NCBI GenBank assembly: GCA_947179485.1
Contig: OX359250.1
Coordinates: forward strand, 19,884,539 to 19,948,538
Origin: Allacma fusca
Lineage: Eukaryota; Arthropoda; Collembola; Symphypleona; Sminthuridae
DNA: 64,000 bases
Direction of reading: 5' to 3'
Part shown: positions 48,761 to 61,610 of the stretch, one piece after another
Layout of the letters: each line of letters begins with the position of its first letter
Numbering within the stretch: the first letter of the stretch is position 1
The notes under the pieces: model-generated
Seen by the model: only the letters and a program-made list of their open reading frames with translations
Told to the model about the DNA's origin: nothing
The model's database searches: none
Made by a program: the position numbers and the translations under genes

Positions 48761-51700
48761 GTAAAGATGCTTTTAATATATTCCGGATATAACTGGAAAG
48801 GAAACAGTTGGAGAAAGTGAGAAAAGTAACGTGAGCCTCACTCAGTCAGAGCTGTAGGAGCTTAGCAAATATTTTGGTAACTTAATTCTCATTTAGTGTC
48901 AAAACCCTTTTGTACATCCAGGCTGTAAACATGGGAGTAAATGGAAGGAGTGCAGTAAAGGCCAAAGGCTAAATGTTCATTTAAATAGGGAAGTGTGAGA
49001 GTGTGTCTAGTTCTCACATGATGATGATCGTCGTTGTCGTAAGTGGAGCATCGAGAGTTGGTGGAAAATAGGAGAGGGACTACTGTCTCCATGTGTGATT
49101 GAATTAAGGCTGTAGGAGAGAAAAAAATCCCAGCGGCCTAAATGCAAATTGAATTAAAGGGGAGACCTTGTTGTTGGTTGTCGTTAAAGTTGAAGCAACA
49201 ATTGGGATTGATTGAGCTAATTACATTGAAATTGCGTAAACATGGATGGTAGACAGCACATAGCATATGTCCCGACTCTGCAACTCTCCTCATAGCATAT
49301 TACAAGACCCACACAGCATTTACTCCTCACTCCCTAGTGCATAGGTGTACATACGGGATGAACATTGGAGACCCTGTTCCTCCCTGTTGTAGCCGCCTGT
49401 CGTAATTCGATTTCATTTCCCAAAGTCTCATCATGAGTCCCATTGCTTCTGCTAAATGCCTGAGTATGTACATATATCTATCCCTCGCGTCTCCGTCCAT
49501 ACATTCCCTATTTTTTCCTCCTCAAGTTTTCTCAAATCCTTTCTGTATTCCTGACATGGGAGGACCCAAGAGTATGTAAACTTGAAATGAAAGCCAGGAT
49601 GCACAAAAATGCTGGAAGTTCATTAAATTATGAAGTATTTTAATAAAAATAAATTTCTCCTGCATTGTCAATTCCCAGATAATGCCTTAAATATGCATCC
49701 TAAAAATTGAGAATTCAAAATCCATGGGAAGTCTCTCCCTATAAAAGTAATGCTAAAAAATCAAATTATTTTCAATGGTTTCTCATATCAGGAAATGAAC
49801 GGAACCCAAATTAAATCGCAACCTTCAACAATGCCCCTGTTCTCACTAAAATCTATTGGAATCTCCCAAAGAATTGTATACACTTCAAAGAAAAAGTCTT
49901 CCTCAAAAGGAATTATTAAAGTTCTTCCATCGAAAAATTCATTTCGTATTAATCTAAGGGAAGATCAAAGTAGAATTTCTTGTAAAGAGTAAGAATCATC
50001 GAATAATTCATAGGTAAAAGTATTCATTGATATTCACTCCAAGATGCATACTGTATACAGGAGATAAAAAGAAATGTTTTCCGGAATTAACTACTCTAAC
50101 AGACACTAGTTTACATTTAAAAGGACAGAGAAAATAAAATGAAAGAAGCTCTGTATAGTACATTTGTCTGCAAGTAAATTTCTTTGATGATACAGATCCA
50201 GTCAGATTACTTAGATACTTGGCAGCACTAGATGAAGACTGTACTGGGGAATTTTTCATCAATTTTTCTCCTTTTATCAATACATCCTGTGTAATTGTCA
50301 ATATTGACTTTTGAAATGATCCATGTCTTAGGGAAATATTGTATTAGAGTTCATACTCAGGGAACTTATTAAAGACAGGAGTGAGAAATCAAAGGGATTG
50401 GAATGTGTGATTTAGACTGGGGAGCTATGTATGTGTTTGTACTCCAGTTTTTTTTTAATACTTTGCCAGCTAATTTGCTATGTGAAAAGCTCCTTTTAAT
50501 TGCTATTAGTCCTAGCTTCAAGTTGCGGGGTAAAATGCTTACTGTGAAAAACATAAAATATGAGTCCACTAAGAAGATTACAAGCAAAACAAATGAGGGC
50601 CATTACGGATTTGTGGAAATGTATCTAAAGAATTATGTGAGAATGGCTACAGAGACTCCTGGAAGTTAATCCTTTTTGTGTGTATCTCCGTTTCTTCCCT
50701 TTATGCATGTCCCTGGGACTGGAGTGTCGTACTTGCGGGGAATTTCCATACTAAAGAGAGCTACATACTCCGGAGATTCAGTCACATGAATTTTTCCCGA
50801 GCGTTGATTCCTTCTCTGAGGGGAACAAAAGGAGAGAAAAACTACTATAAATTAAGTTTCATCTCATTGGGCAAGGATGCCTTGCATAAAATATATTTTC
50901 TTTCTCCAACGCCCTCCTCCAGCCTCTCCTGTCCTTCTTGTACGGGCTTCGGGCTGGAAGAAAGAAATTTCTCCAACTGTTGGAGACTGACTCGGAAAAA
51001 TGGCAATGGCATCAGCAATGTTGTGGCAATATCCGGTTTCCCTTCCCGTATCATTTACATTTTGATGGCCGAACTGCCGTGTCATGTCGTCGACGGAGTG
51101 TAAGCACAGTGAGGATGTACATATGTACGGATTCTATGTATGTCCGGGTTTAGTCCCTATCTTTACATAATCATTGTATGTATGTACGGTGCATAATGCC
51201 CTGCTCCTTGAAGGTTGGACCTCTCCCAGCCCTCAGAGTTCTATATGACTGGGACGTCTATATCTATATTTATATGCCGTAGTCACGGCAGCAAGGATTA
51301 TTATTATTGTTATTTATATTACAATTCTTTCCTCCATGTACACACTATACACAAGTAGGGAGCGTAGGAGAGAGGCCCCGTAAGCGTGTATTTTGAGAGG
51401 ATGAGGATGTGATAGCAATTCGTAATCACATAGTAGGTTGGCATTTCCGTATTTTTTTCATCTCGTCCCCGACTTGGAGCACTTTGGCCACGCATCTTCT
51501 CCCAGTATTACTCCAGGTTATGTGGCAATCTTGACTGTCGGTCCATGTTCAGGGAGAGAGGACCATTGTACGAGAGATACATGTGGAGATGCTGGAGCAG
51601 CCCGTGAGCTCGGGGTATTTTGGCGTGCAAAAGTATCTCACACCAAACGCGGGGTTTTATTTAAAGAGAGTTATAATAATAATTCTAGGAGCATATCTCT

Positions 51701-52989
51701 GGGCTTTTGTAACCTTAAATGAATGGCTATGCATAGACAAGATACACCCTTATCTGGAGCGTTGTGTCAAGTTGAGTTGGAGTCCTATCTGTATTTGTGA
51801 AGAGGACTGTGAAGCATGGAGACTGCTCACTGTTGCTCTGGAAAGACTTGGCTGACTGTAAAGCATTGACTCAGTATGTGCTTATTTATGACTGGAGACG
51901 AATTCAAGTAAAAACATGAGTCCTGGCATAAAATAATGTGAATCTTTGAGCGAGTGAACGAAATGTCCCCTTTTTTGACTCCGATCACCGTGAGATTTTC
52001 TCCACTTCCGATTCACATTTGGAAGGATCCAAATGTGTCTTTCCTTTCCTCTCGATGGATTCCGCTCGAGATTTATGCACTCGCACTCTGCTCAGGCAAA
52101 AAATACAAATCAAAGTGTAAACCCAGAAGCGTACATACACTAAAGCATTTTAAGTGGAAACAACACAGTTTTTCAACTTGGTGACTTTCTTTCTTCACTC
52201 AACCATACCATTATGCACGCGGGATCATGTTATTGAGAGAACACTCGGCAGTAGTACTTCTCCAGTACAATTCTCTATTGGAGAGACAGGGACTCTGGTC
52301 TGGTGTATATGCACTGTGTAACAAAACCAACAATCCGACCGCTGTAATAACGGGGTTTTGTCCTCACAATCAAATCCATGAATTATTATGTCTCGGCTGA
52401 GCTTTACCATGTGACTACACAGACTTGTGCTAATGTGGGCCTCCCCTTATGGTCCCTATGTATATTATGCTAGTGTGGTCTCCCTACCATGGCACAAGTC
52501 CATGTGAACTTTTAGTCTGATTTTTGAGCAAGGGGAAGTGGAAAGTTGGTTGAATTGCTGGAAAAAAGACCCTTATGATTATTATGGGGATAAAATGATA
52601 GCAAATTACGGATGTTTTATTTATTACTAGGAGGGTTTAGTGCCCCTTTAAACAGCGAAGAAAGTATCCACTTCCGGCAGTGCTGGAGGAGCCCAGGAAA
52701 AACTTAGGCATTAATTCCTTGCATAATTTCTTCCGTACTCTCAGCGGAACTCCATATATTTCTCGACTTAGATATTTATTGCCATTGCATAAATACATAC
52801 ATGCGTGCATAGGGTTTTTTTTATAAATGTACATACTTAAATGGTTTTTTGTACAAATGCTCAAAACTACGCCTGAACTATTTCATTTTAAAAAATTGGA
52901 GGTATCAATCCATCCCTTTTTTCATTAATCTTGGGAAAAGGTGAAAAGAATTTTTAGAGGATGAAGTCTTGGAGCAGGTACAGAGTTCC

Positions 52990-52990
<1 letters not shown>

Positions 52991-53016
<26 letters not shown>
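52991..53016. repeat. (GT)n microsatellite
   Basis: Thirteen uninterrupted GT units. Confidence 0.92.
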
Positions 53017-53020
<4 letters not shown>

Positions 53021-53339
53021 ATTTCGAAATAGCATATGTGTGAAGTACATTATGAAATATCCTGTGAAACCAATAGGCTCTGTCAACGTTTAGCAGGGAG
53101 AGTTGTAATTTCGATATTACTTGTGTGTATGTACACGTAAACGGTAATGAAAGTATGGTTTATGGGGAAAAGATGAATGTAGTGTGCACCGCTGGAGTGT
53201 GTCCTTATTCCCTTCAGTTGTGGAATAATAATAAAAGGCAAAATTTTTCATCATGAGAGAGAACCATGGCAAAGAAGCCCCTCAAGTGAATGATCGAAGG
53301 CGGAGTACGTTGTCAGCCTTCCCAACATGTGGAATTTAA

Positions 53340-53357
53340 TATCTACATATGTAGATA
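53340..53357. repeat. Perfect 18-bp palindrome with TACATATGTA core
   Basis: The half-site TATCTACAT is mirrored exactly. Its centre is the TACATATGTA word that recurs through the window. Confidence 0.9.
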
Positions 53358-54144
53358 AAGTCCCCGAGCCTTATGTACAAGGGAGAGGTACAGGAGGCTC
53401 AGTATACTAGACTCAAGTTGTACATGAGCCTTGCACGGGCACATTATTGGAAGTTGCCTTTAATCCGCTTTAAATTGTTTGATTAGCACCGAGCTGCGAA
53501 TATTTCTCTGAGTCCTATTTGTAATACCACTTATGCTATAATACTCCCTTGATATTTAAATAATAGCTTATCTCTCATTTTTTTCCCTTTTACTGTCATC
53601 AAACATTAGTGCATTAGGTACATCCCAAATTCGTGCACATCATGTATGCACCCACCTCCCCACATACATATGTACATAATCATCTTCCATACTACTCAAG
53701 TTGACTCGGTCCGGATAGACCCATTGTAGTAATTAATTTCGCCCTTGTTCCATCTTGATTATTAGTCCGTGCCAGGAAAAACAGTTAATCATTGGAAGAT
53801 CTGGGAGGAACGGTACACCAATACTGTAGTAGTAGGAAGAGCGGAAGTAGAGCAAGTTTATTAAATTTTTCTCATCCCCGTACTTGACTGCACAGCAGAG
53901 CTTTATCTTTGTATTAACAATTTGATGGACTCGGAGCTTATAAGCAGGAGATATTTCCCCTCAATCATTATCAGCTCCGAAATCCGCGTTGTCCGGATCT
54001 ATTGACACATTTGTGGCTTATTCAACCGTACTGTGAGTCTCCTCTGTATCAAGTGCTCATGTTCATTGTCACGATACCGGATTTATTACTACCTCACTAT
54101 AAGCTATACGTATCCAGTCATCTCTATTATTTACATTTGCATAT

Positions 54145-54166
54145 AGGTATCTATATATAGATACCT
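54145..54166. repeat. Perfect 22-bp palindrome
   Basis: The half-site AGGTATCTATA meets its exact reverse complement with no spacer. The AT-rich centre is TATATA. Confidence 0.9.
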
Positions 54167-55206
54167 CTCCAGCTAATTCTCCAACTACAGATTTTAACTA
54201 CTGATGAGTAAATCCCCACATTTTGCACGCCCCCCACTGGAACACTAAGTTGCTCCTGTGATTATTCCCCACCATGATTTCTTGAGAAATTAGTTTCCTT
54301 CATTAGCTACATACTGACATAAAAGTAGATACGTACATACTTTCATATCCAGTGGTCAATAAGGATTTCAACTGGGAAGACAAGACCTTCAGCTCTAATC
54401 AATGTTCCAGCGTATAATTACATTCCCAGGGAAGAAGGCTGATTGCATGGTAACAATTCCACACAGAACTGTGGGATCATATGGGATATAGTAGTTTCAC
54501 AATGAGCCCCATAGCCCCTTTACAAGTTAGGTAACTACTTTACATTATGATCTAGGGAGATTTGCTAGGGATTTCTAAAATATTTTGAGAAGGGAACTAC
54601 TTTTTTTTTTCTACTTCAAGTAGATATCTACCTTCGAGAATTGAAACGTGGAATTGAATTTTCAGGGAAAGGATTTTTTTTTCTAAGGGAGTATACATAG
54701 ATACACCTGCACTACTTACTACTAGTTTAGAAACCAAGTATGGAGCTTTGTTTACATTTGGGAGAACCACTGTGAGCCCGAGAGTTTCTCTGCTACAGGG
54801 AAATTAATTATGATTCTTTTGAAAAGGCATGCACGGGGAAGTTTGCAAGTTATTAAAATTTCATTCCCAACATTATTTCAGATTCTTTTGAGGAGAACGA
54901 GTGCACCAAGATGTTAGCGTGTAGCTATATAACCCAAGAGCATTCAAGGCAGAGAGTGGATAGAGAAGGGAGTCAAATGAACACGGCATGGGTACGGAGG
55001 CGAAAGTTTTTATTTTCTTTAGCATGTTCAGGGTGCATTAGTTAGATTTTAACTGGAAATGTAAAGTGTGTTTGTGATGGGCGACAAATTGAGTGGAGAC
55101 GGATTGACGAAGTGTCCTTATGGAGTCACGCGTGCAGTCAGTATGAGCTATTAGATGAAGATACATACAACCACACTGTCAGAGCTGGTGTGAGTAGCAG
55201 TGAGGA

Positions 55207-55209
<3 letters not shown>

Positions 55210-55244
<35 letters not shown>
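55210..55244. repeat. (GA)n microsatellite, 35 bp
   Basis: A pure GA run. Short open frames on both strands cross it but consist mainly of its Arg-Glu or Leu-Ser translation. Confidence 0.93.
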
Positions 55245-55246
<2 letters not shown>

Positions 55247-55606
55247 TTATTACCTTCTTGTGGCGTGTGTCCTGCTGTGATTTTTGCAAAGTTTACTTCC
55301 CCACTCGATAATATAGTCATGTAGTAGTCAGACGCAGACCCAGGACTCGAAGCCCTGTAGATACAGAAAAACTGCCTATGTCATATATCTAGTAAAGTGC
55401 AAGTCTGCAAGAAGTGTTCATGTCGGAGAGAGGAGAGTTACTAATGGGCCGATTGCCTTGTATGTTATTAGGTATCGTATCACACACTAACATGGTCTAG
55501 TTTGTTCGAGTAGCTCCAGACGCGTGGCTACCATGTACTTCCAAATAAAATGTTCCTTCGGAGCAGCCCTCAACTCTTGAGGTACAGTTTACAGATAAAC
55601 CACATC

Positions 55607-55622
55607 AGAGAGAGAGAGAGAG
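55607..55622. repeat. (GA)n microsatellite, short
   Basis: A pure GA run of about 16 bp. Confidence 0.82.
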
Positions 55623-58454
55623 CGGAGCATATGTCCCTATGATATCAAGTATGAGTTGCGGTTATAAGTAGTTAGAGCGGACGGTCCTCATAGAAAAAAA
55701 ATCCGTTTTTCGGGAGTACGAGGAATTAAGCAGTATATAGTCAACTGGGTAGGAGTGAGTGTGAGACGGAGGGAGAAATCCTGCATTTGGTGTGTAGTTT
55801 GGTGGCTTGCAAGCAACACTTAACGTCAGAAACAGAAGTTGTTTCCTGAAAGCTTCAAATTACTGGGGCTTGCCACAAATATTTGATTGGATTTTTGATA
55901 TGATGTGATGATGAAGTCTACTCTTTTCCCTCTCCAGCCTTCTCTCCTCTATTCACTGTGATTTATCGATGTTGTGGAAAACCTGTCGTTTAGACACTCT
56001 TCATCCCTCCCCACCACGGATTTACACCACTGAGGAAGGAGTTCTTTCCCCAGAATGTAATTAATTTTTGCAGTACCTTCGCAGTCGTACTTTTTTTTTC
56101 TCAATTGGGAGCAACTCCACACTTGAAAATTCCTCATTTGGCTTCGTTACCTTCAAGTATGAATGAAAGATCCTGACTTTATCCAGCCCTCTCCCTCGCC
56201 TCTTGCCATAATAGTATCATCATAGAGGAGCTGAGGGTTGGAGCAGCTCCTGTACAGAGCAAAAATAATTTTTTATCAGTTGCCCCTACATATCCTTGTA
56301 TCTTCTGTACAACAGACCATTTATTATTTATTACGAGGAGACAGATAGAACATGTCTGACCTTTCTACGGAGAGCTGTGTATGCACATAATTATAAGAAT
56401 GAAAAGAGGGGAAATGGTTGGAGATCCATTAGTGAAATGGAACTTGCAGATAATCACGATGCGCGAGGTATGGAGTCGAGAAAGAAGATAGCAAAGACAT
56501 TAGCCGTGCTCCCATGTATGTACATATGTATGTATGTGAGCCTGTCTGAATTTATTACGTGGGGTGCATGCATCTATATCTCTCCCTGTTATGTCTCAAA
56601 TGCTTGCTCATGTACTCACAATCATTAGACGTGATCCGAGAGGAAGGAATATTATAATACAACTTGTTATTAGGACTGTCGGACCAGGAAACAGTACATT
56701 TCTGATCCCATTCCTTCTGTATGACTTGCATTATCAGGGCTTACCATGGGTTACCCTATCATTTCTAGATATCTCCCTGTCTATCGATAATGTAATGCCT
56801 GACCACATGGAGACTGACTGTAATGATGAATATTTATCGCAATTACATTCAACTTTGTGGTGCTATCCTTTAGTTACAATTACTACTACGGCTGTGGTGG
56901 GAAGTGGTCTCCAGTCTTGTTACACATGTCCTCTTTTTCATGGGGGGAGCGACACCTCTAAATATATTATTTTGCAGGGGCAGAATCGACAGTCACAGTG
57001 CGCAATTCATTTATAATTGCGTGTGTAGACGAAAACTTGAAATAATTTCGACGAAGAGGACAATGGTGGCTTGGTGAGTGACATGGAAAAGTAAACACTG
57101 GTTAACAAAAGAAGGTGGTTCACAATTACTTAGCAATGATTCCTGACGTTCCGGGCTAGGGCACCATATGCACATTGGAGTAGTTATAACTAATTACTAG
57201 GGCTATGTGAAGCATTTGTATTGTCACTGTACTACTATAATCACTACATATACTAGGGCTGGCATTGCAGATTATAATAGTGCTACTGGTGTATAGGATG
57301 CAGGCACAAACCTATGTATGTATGTACATACGTCTAGTATCACTTTCCAAGTACCACCTTGGAGAGTCCTTTCCTATACGTGCATAATAGTAACGAGTCA
57401 TGGGCAGACAATGACGGCGGGTGTAAATGTAGGCGAAATTTAAAAACACGTATGTATTTGTATAATTACAGTAATTTTTGATTCATTAATGTCAATTGCC
57501 TCTGTGGAGCTAGGTCCAAGAAATGACATTTATGCCCAGTCAAGGGCTACATGATTATCTGGTTGTTCCACATTACTAGCTCCTGTAACTTGTCTATATC
57601 TACTGTAGTCACCATAACTCTGACTAAGGATAGGAGGGGAAAAAAACGGCTACCTTGTCACAAGACTAGTCGTTATAGCACAGGAGGTAGGAAGTCTCTC
57701 AGCAGCTGGGCCTTATTCTTGGGAAATGACCTGAATAAATCGTATCTTCCAAGCGGTCATGTTAATTAATCACGAATGAAACTCCTTCGAGCTTCTCGGT
57801 TCAAGGCACAGAAACTTTAGGGATCTTTCGATGATCCTCTTGACTCCTGTGTGCCTGTGTATACCTTGACTTTATTTTCTAACGTGAGACTCTGGTCTTT
57901 ATCAAGGAATGCAACGGTCTGAGAAAAAAAAAAGCTTCAGAAAAAAAATAAAAATGATGAAACAAAATTTTGGAGGACAAAAATCCAGTTGGGAAAGGCT
58001 GGGAATTGAATAGGACGCCTCTCTGAATTATACAGTATAAACAAAGCCAGTTTTTAATTAAATTTAAATTCTCCAACACTAATACATACAGATAGTTGGA
58101 TGTAGAAAAAATGATAATTTTCGTTACATTTCCTTCTTGTTCTCTTCTTCCCCAGGAACAAAGACAAGAGACACGGAACACTTGAAATTAGTGCCTTGTC
58201 AGACTCCCAAGAAGATGAAAGACTATTAGTTTCGTTAAATTTTCACGGTGAAATAAAGTTGTTGGTAGAGTACGGCGAAACATAATTATATTTCTCGTTT
58301 CGCTAAAAACTTTTATGAGTCTAGAGTTTTAAAGTGGGGAGAGAGGACTATACTGTAGCCTGGCTGGTTCAAAATGATAAATCAGAGCAGAAGGACCTAG
58401 GACTTGTCACATGTTACCGGAGCATTGGTGAAGCGAGAGATTTCTTCTCATTTC

Positions 58455-58480
58455 CTACTACTACTACTACTACTACTACT
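58455..58480. repeat. (CTA)n trinucleotide microsatellite
   Basis: More than eight CTA units without interruption, the longest trinucleotide repeat in the window. Confidence 0.92.
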
Positions 58481-58670
58481 CAGCCCTTGCTCACTATACG
58501 TGTTACATACTCCACTATTGTCAAGACTTGGGAGTAACGGAGGCCGCATTGTCATTAAAACCCGTGAAATGAATGATGCGGTCTTGTAGCATAATTAGCT
58601 GAAATGAAATGATGGACCAGCATCTATAGATGACAGTAGGCAGTACAAAGTACTTGGTCTCTGGTTCTGT

Positions 58671-58685
58671 CTCTCTCTCTCTCTC
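58671..58685. repeat. (CT)n microsatellite, short
   Basis: A pure CT run followed by an ACTCTCC tail. Confidence 0.8.
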
Positions 58686-58987
58686 ACTCTCCTTCAGTAA
58701 CTTCATATCTCTCCAAGACAGATAAGGTAACTTTCTCTATAAACACATCCTATAACCCTTTATGCTCCTCGAGCTCCACTCCCGACGTAAATCATAATGA
58801 CTAGACTTGGCATTCTGTGAGGTGTAGTATATCGTCTGTCATACTTATTAGTCCTAGTCACTTGTGAAATTTTACTAAATGGTTACAAAAGCACGTAAGA
58901 TTTCTATGTTGACTCAATCTGCTGGTTTCCTCTGCTCCCTGCATTTCAACCTGCGTCATGACTCTGATCAGATGATATACGCTGAAG

Positions 58988-59008
58988 GGAGAGAGAGAGA
59001 GAGAGAGA
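58988..59008. repeat. (GA)n microsatellite
   Basis: A pure GA run of about 21 bp. Confidence 0.88.
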
Positions 59009-60629
59009 AGAGCGGACAGGGCGGAGATGAGAAATGAAATTTTGACGGTTGGACGAACACTTGACTTTCTTGACAGACTCAAATCTGAGCAAAGATCACA
59101 ATGACTGTGGCGGAGGACTGGATGAAATCTTACACAAGTCTACCTCATGTAATGAGGACAGTCGGAGGAGTACAACTTGTAGTCACTTAGCAACTTTTTG
59201 TCTTTACTTTTGTTCATATATGCTAACTCAACAATATTATCTCACTTTCCTTTCTTGCCTACAACTCATCAGTCTGCTGATGACAGTTTGGTGGACAAAC
59301 TATGACAATAATCTATGACTCTGCGTGTACCCTCAACCTCAACAGGGAAGACAGCAGGCTGTCGTCCTTATCACGAGCATCTAACTCAACATTTACTTTT
59401 GAGTTTCTCAAGGAAAAATTATTGTAAAATATTTCCTAATTAATGGCAAAAAGTGCAATTTGGTATTCGGATAGGATTTTCCCATTAGATCCTGTACGTC
59501 ATTGCATCATGTAATAATTCTCGTTTTTTTTAATTGAACTATGGGTAATTATTTAAATTTTAAATCCAATGTGAGCCCTGATGCTGTGTCGTTGAATTAC
59601 ATTTGAGGGAAATTCTTGGAAAATCATCTTTAATCAGATCGTAAAGAAGTTGCATGTGAAGAACTCAAACTTAGTCAGTCACCTTTCAGTTGCAGGGATT
59701 TTAAGTTTCCAAAGTAAACTCCCCAAGTACATACGTGTAATGTCTATTGCAGAAGTATAGCCATGTAAAGTTCGGTTAAGTTCAACTAAGCGTGACGTCG
59801 TCAGACTGGTATGAGACTTACGTGTGCATACTTATTAATAGTAAATGTACAAGTCCAGGACGATGATATGATTGGAGGGAGGAAGAGACTACAAGTTAAG
59901 AGAGGCGAGGGAAGAGCAGACCGAGACGAATTCACCGCACCCGATCCTCAAGATAAGTCACTTATTTTATGGAGTGCTAGTTGGACTTTGACGTGTCCTA
60001 TCTAACTATGACATCTCTTCCACATCACTTCATCTTCATGAACCAAATCATCATCTAACTTCTCCGACACAACGTGGTCTTGTCTTTGTCTACCATATTA
60101 GTTAACCAGGCCGGAGTCCAAAAAAAACTCTCTCAACTTTTTTACAATGGGCAGAATTTTCTCAGGAAAAAATAATTACGTAACTTTTTTTTTTTATTTA
60201 AACTTTATAATGTTGGAGATTCCCACAAAATTTCCCCATCTTGTTTGTACAGATGTAACGTGTACTCCAAAAAGGTGATTTTGTTTGGAGATGACATACA
60301 GGAATGAATCTCCGTAAGGATGTGCCCTAATAGGTTATTTTGAGGGAAAAGTTATATTTCAGCTTATTTATCTCCTCCTGCGTCTACACGACTATATTGT
60401 TGGAACCAAATGAAGTGACGATGGCACACACACACGGATCACAAAACTTGAATAATTTGATTCAGATGATCATGATTATTTATCATTTTTAAAACCTCCG
60501 ATGCCTAGAGATAATTTCCTCCTCAACTTTTCAGTTTGGTTGTTTGCAAAGTGAGCAAAATCATCCTCCAGAAAATTCCAGGATAAAGTTGGGCCACCAG
60601 CGTAACTTTTTTAACAAAAATAAAATTAC

Positions 60630-60651
60630 TTTGACAATGCACATTGTCAAA
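60630..60651. repeat. Inverted repeat with 10-bp arms and 2-bp centre
   Basis: The left arm TTTGACAATG and the right arm CATTGTCAAA are exact reverse complements separated by CA. The spacing is too tight for a normal RNA hairpin loop without opening the inner pairs. Confidence 0.9.
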
Positions 60652-61582
60652 CGGGCAACAGATCTGTGCAAGTTGAGAACCCTCTGGAAAAGATAACTTT
60701 CAGAATTATTTTCTGAGTTTCAGCTCCTTAGAAGGGTATCAAAATAGGGCTCATGTGAGGATTTATTGGAGGATATGAGAATTATGAGCCCCCATCGGTA
60801 TTTTAAAAGTCGGAGTTGTTGTAATTTGTACACTTTGGGATTTTTTAGAACTCTCGGTAACAACTCGGTTTTAAAATTTGGGTATCAAATTATAGCATTT
60901 AATGCAGGGTACTAAATTTGACAGTACTTGTGTATATTTTTATGTTGTATGTAGATATGCATGAAGCTGGATATGGTATTTAATGCTTGGGAAGCCAGGG
61001 AGTGTTGAGACCATTGAATGCAATTCGTACTTTTAAACCAATTTTATTCGCAAAGGCTCCTGATACCCACGAGTTTTATGAGACTGCATGTCGAGTAGGG
61101 AATCATTGGGGAAAAAGGTCTGGAATCACTGTGAAGCACTCATACAGCACTGGAGTTGGGTTCGAACCCGACCCACCATAACACTTCCGGTTTCTCGATG
61201 ATGACGGTGACGAATTTTTCTTTTGTGAATATGAAATTCCACTTTCACCCCCTTTCCCCCTTGCACTTTCAGGTCTGAGATGTGCACGTATGTATCCACA
61301 GAGGAAGGTAGGACCCAACCCGCCTTTCTACTACATGCTGCATGCGTTCTCATAAAATGGTAGGAAAAGTTGTCGTGTATCGATCATCTGAGGCTGCTTC
61401 ACATCCTCCCGCTCTTTCCATTGTTCACTCTCTTGGAATTGTTCCTTCCTTTTTGTATATCAAGTAGTCGTAGTAAGTAGTATTGGACGGAGTGGTGGGG
61501 ATTTGTACGGCCTTTCTATAACTAACGCTCTGCTTATGATCAGGCGTTATGCATCCCCGGGAGTTGCTGTAGTAGGGACTGT

Positions 61583-61610
61583 GGAGAGAGAGAGAGAGAG
61601 AGAGAGAGAG
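61583..61610. repeat. (GA)n microsatellite
   Basis: A pure GA run of about 28 bp. Confidence 0.92.

Noticed and set aside
55321..55380. B-box-like GCTTCGAGTCC on the - strand
   Set aside because: No A box at the right distance, and the arm pairs over only four bases with a nine-base loop.
56564..57016. 150-codon open frame on the + strand
   Set aside because: Composition and lack of motifs look like chance. It overlaps a different frame on the same strand (56296-56628).
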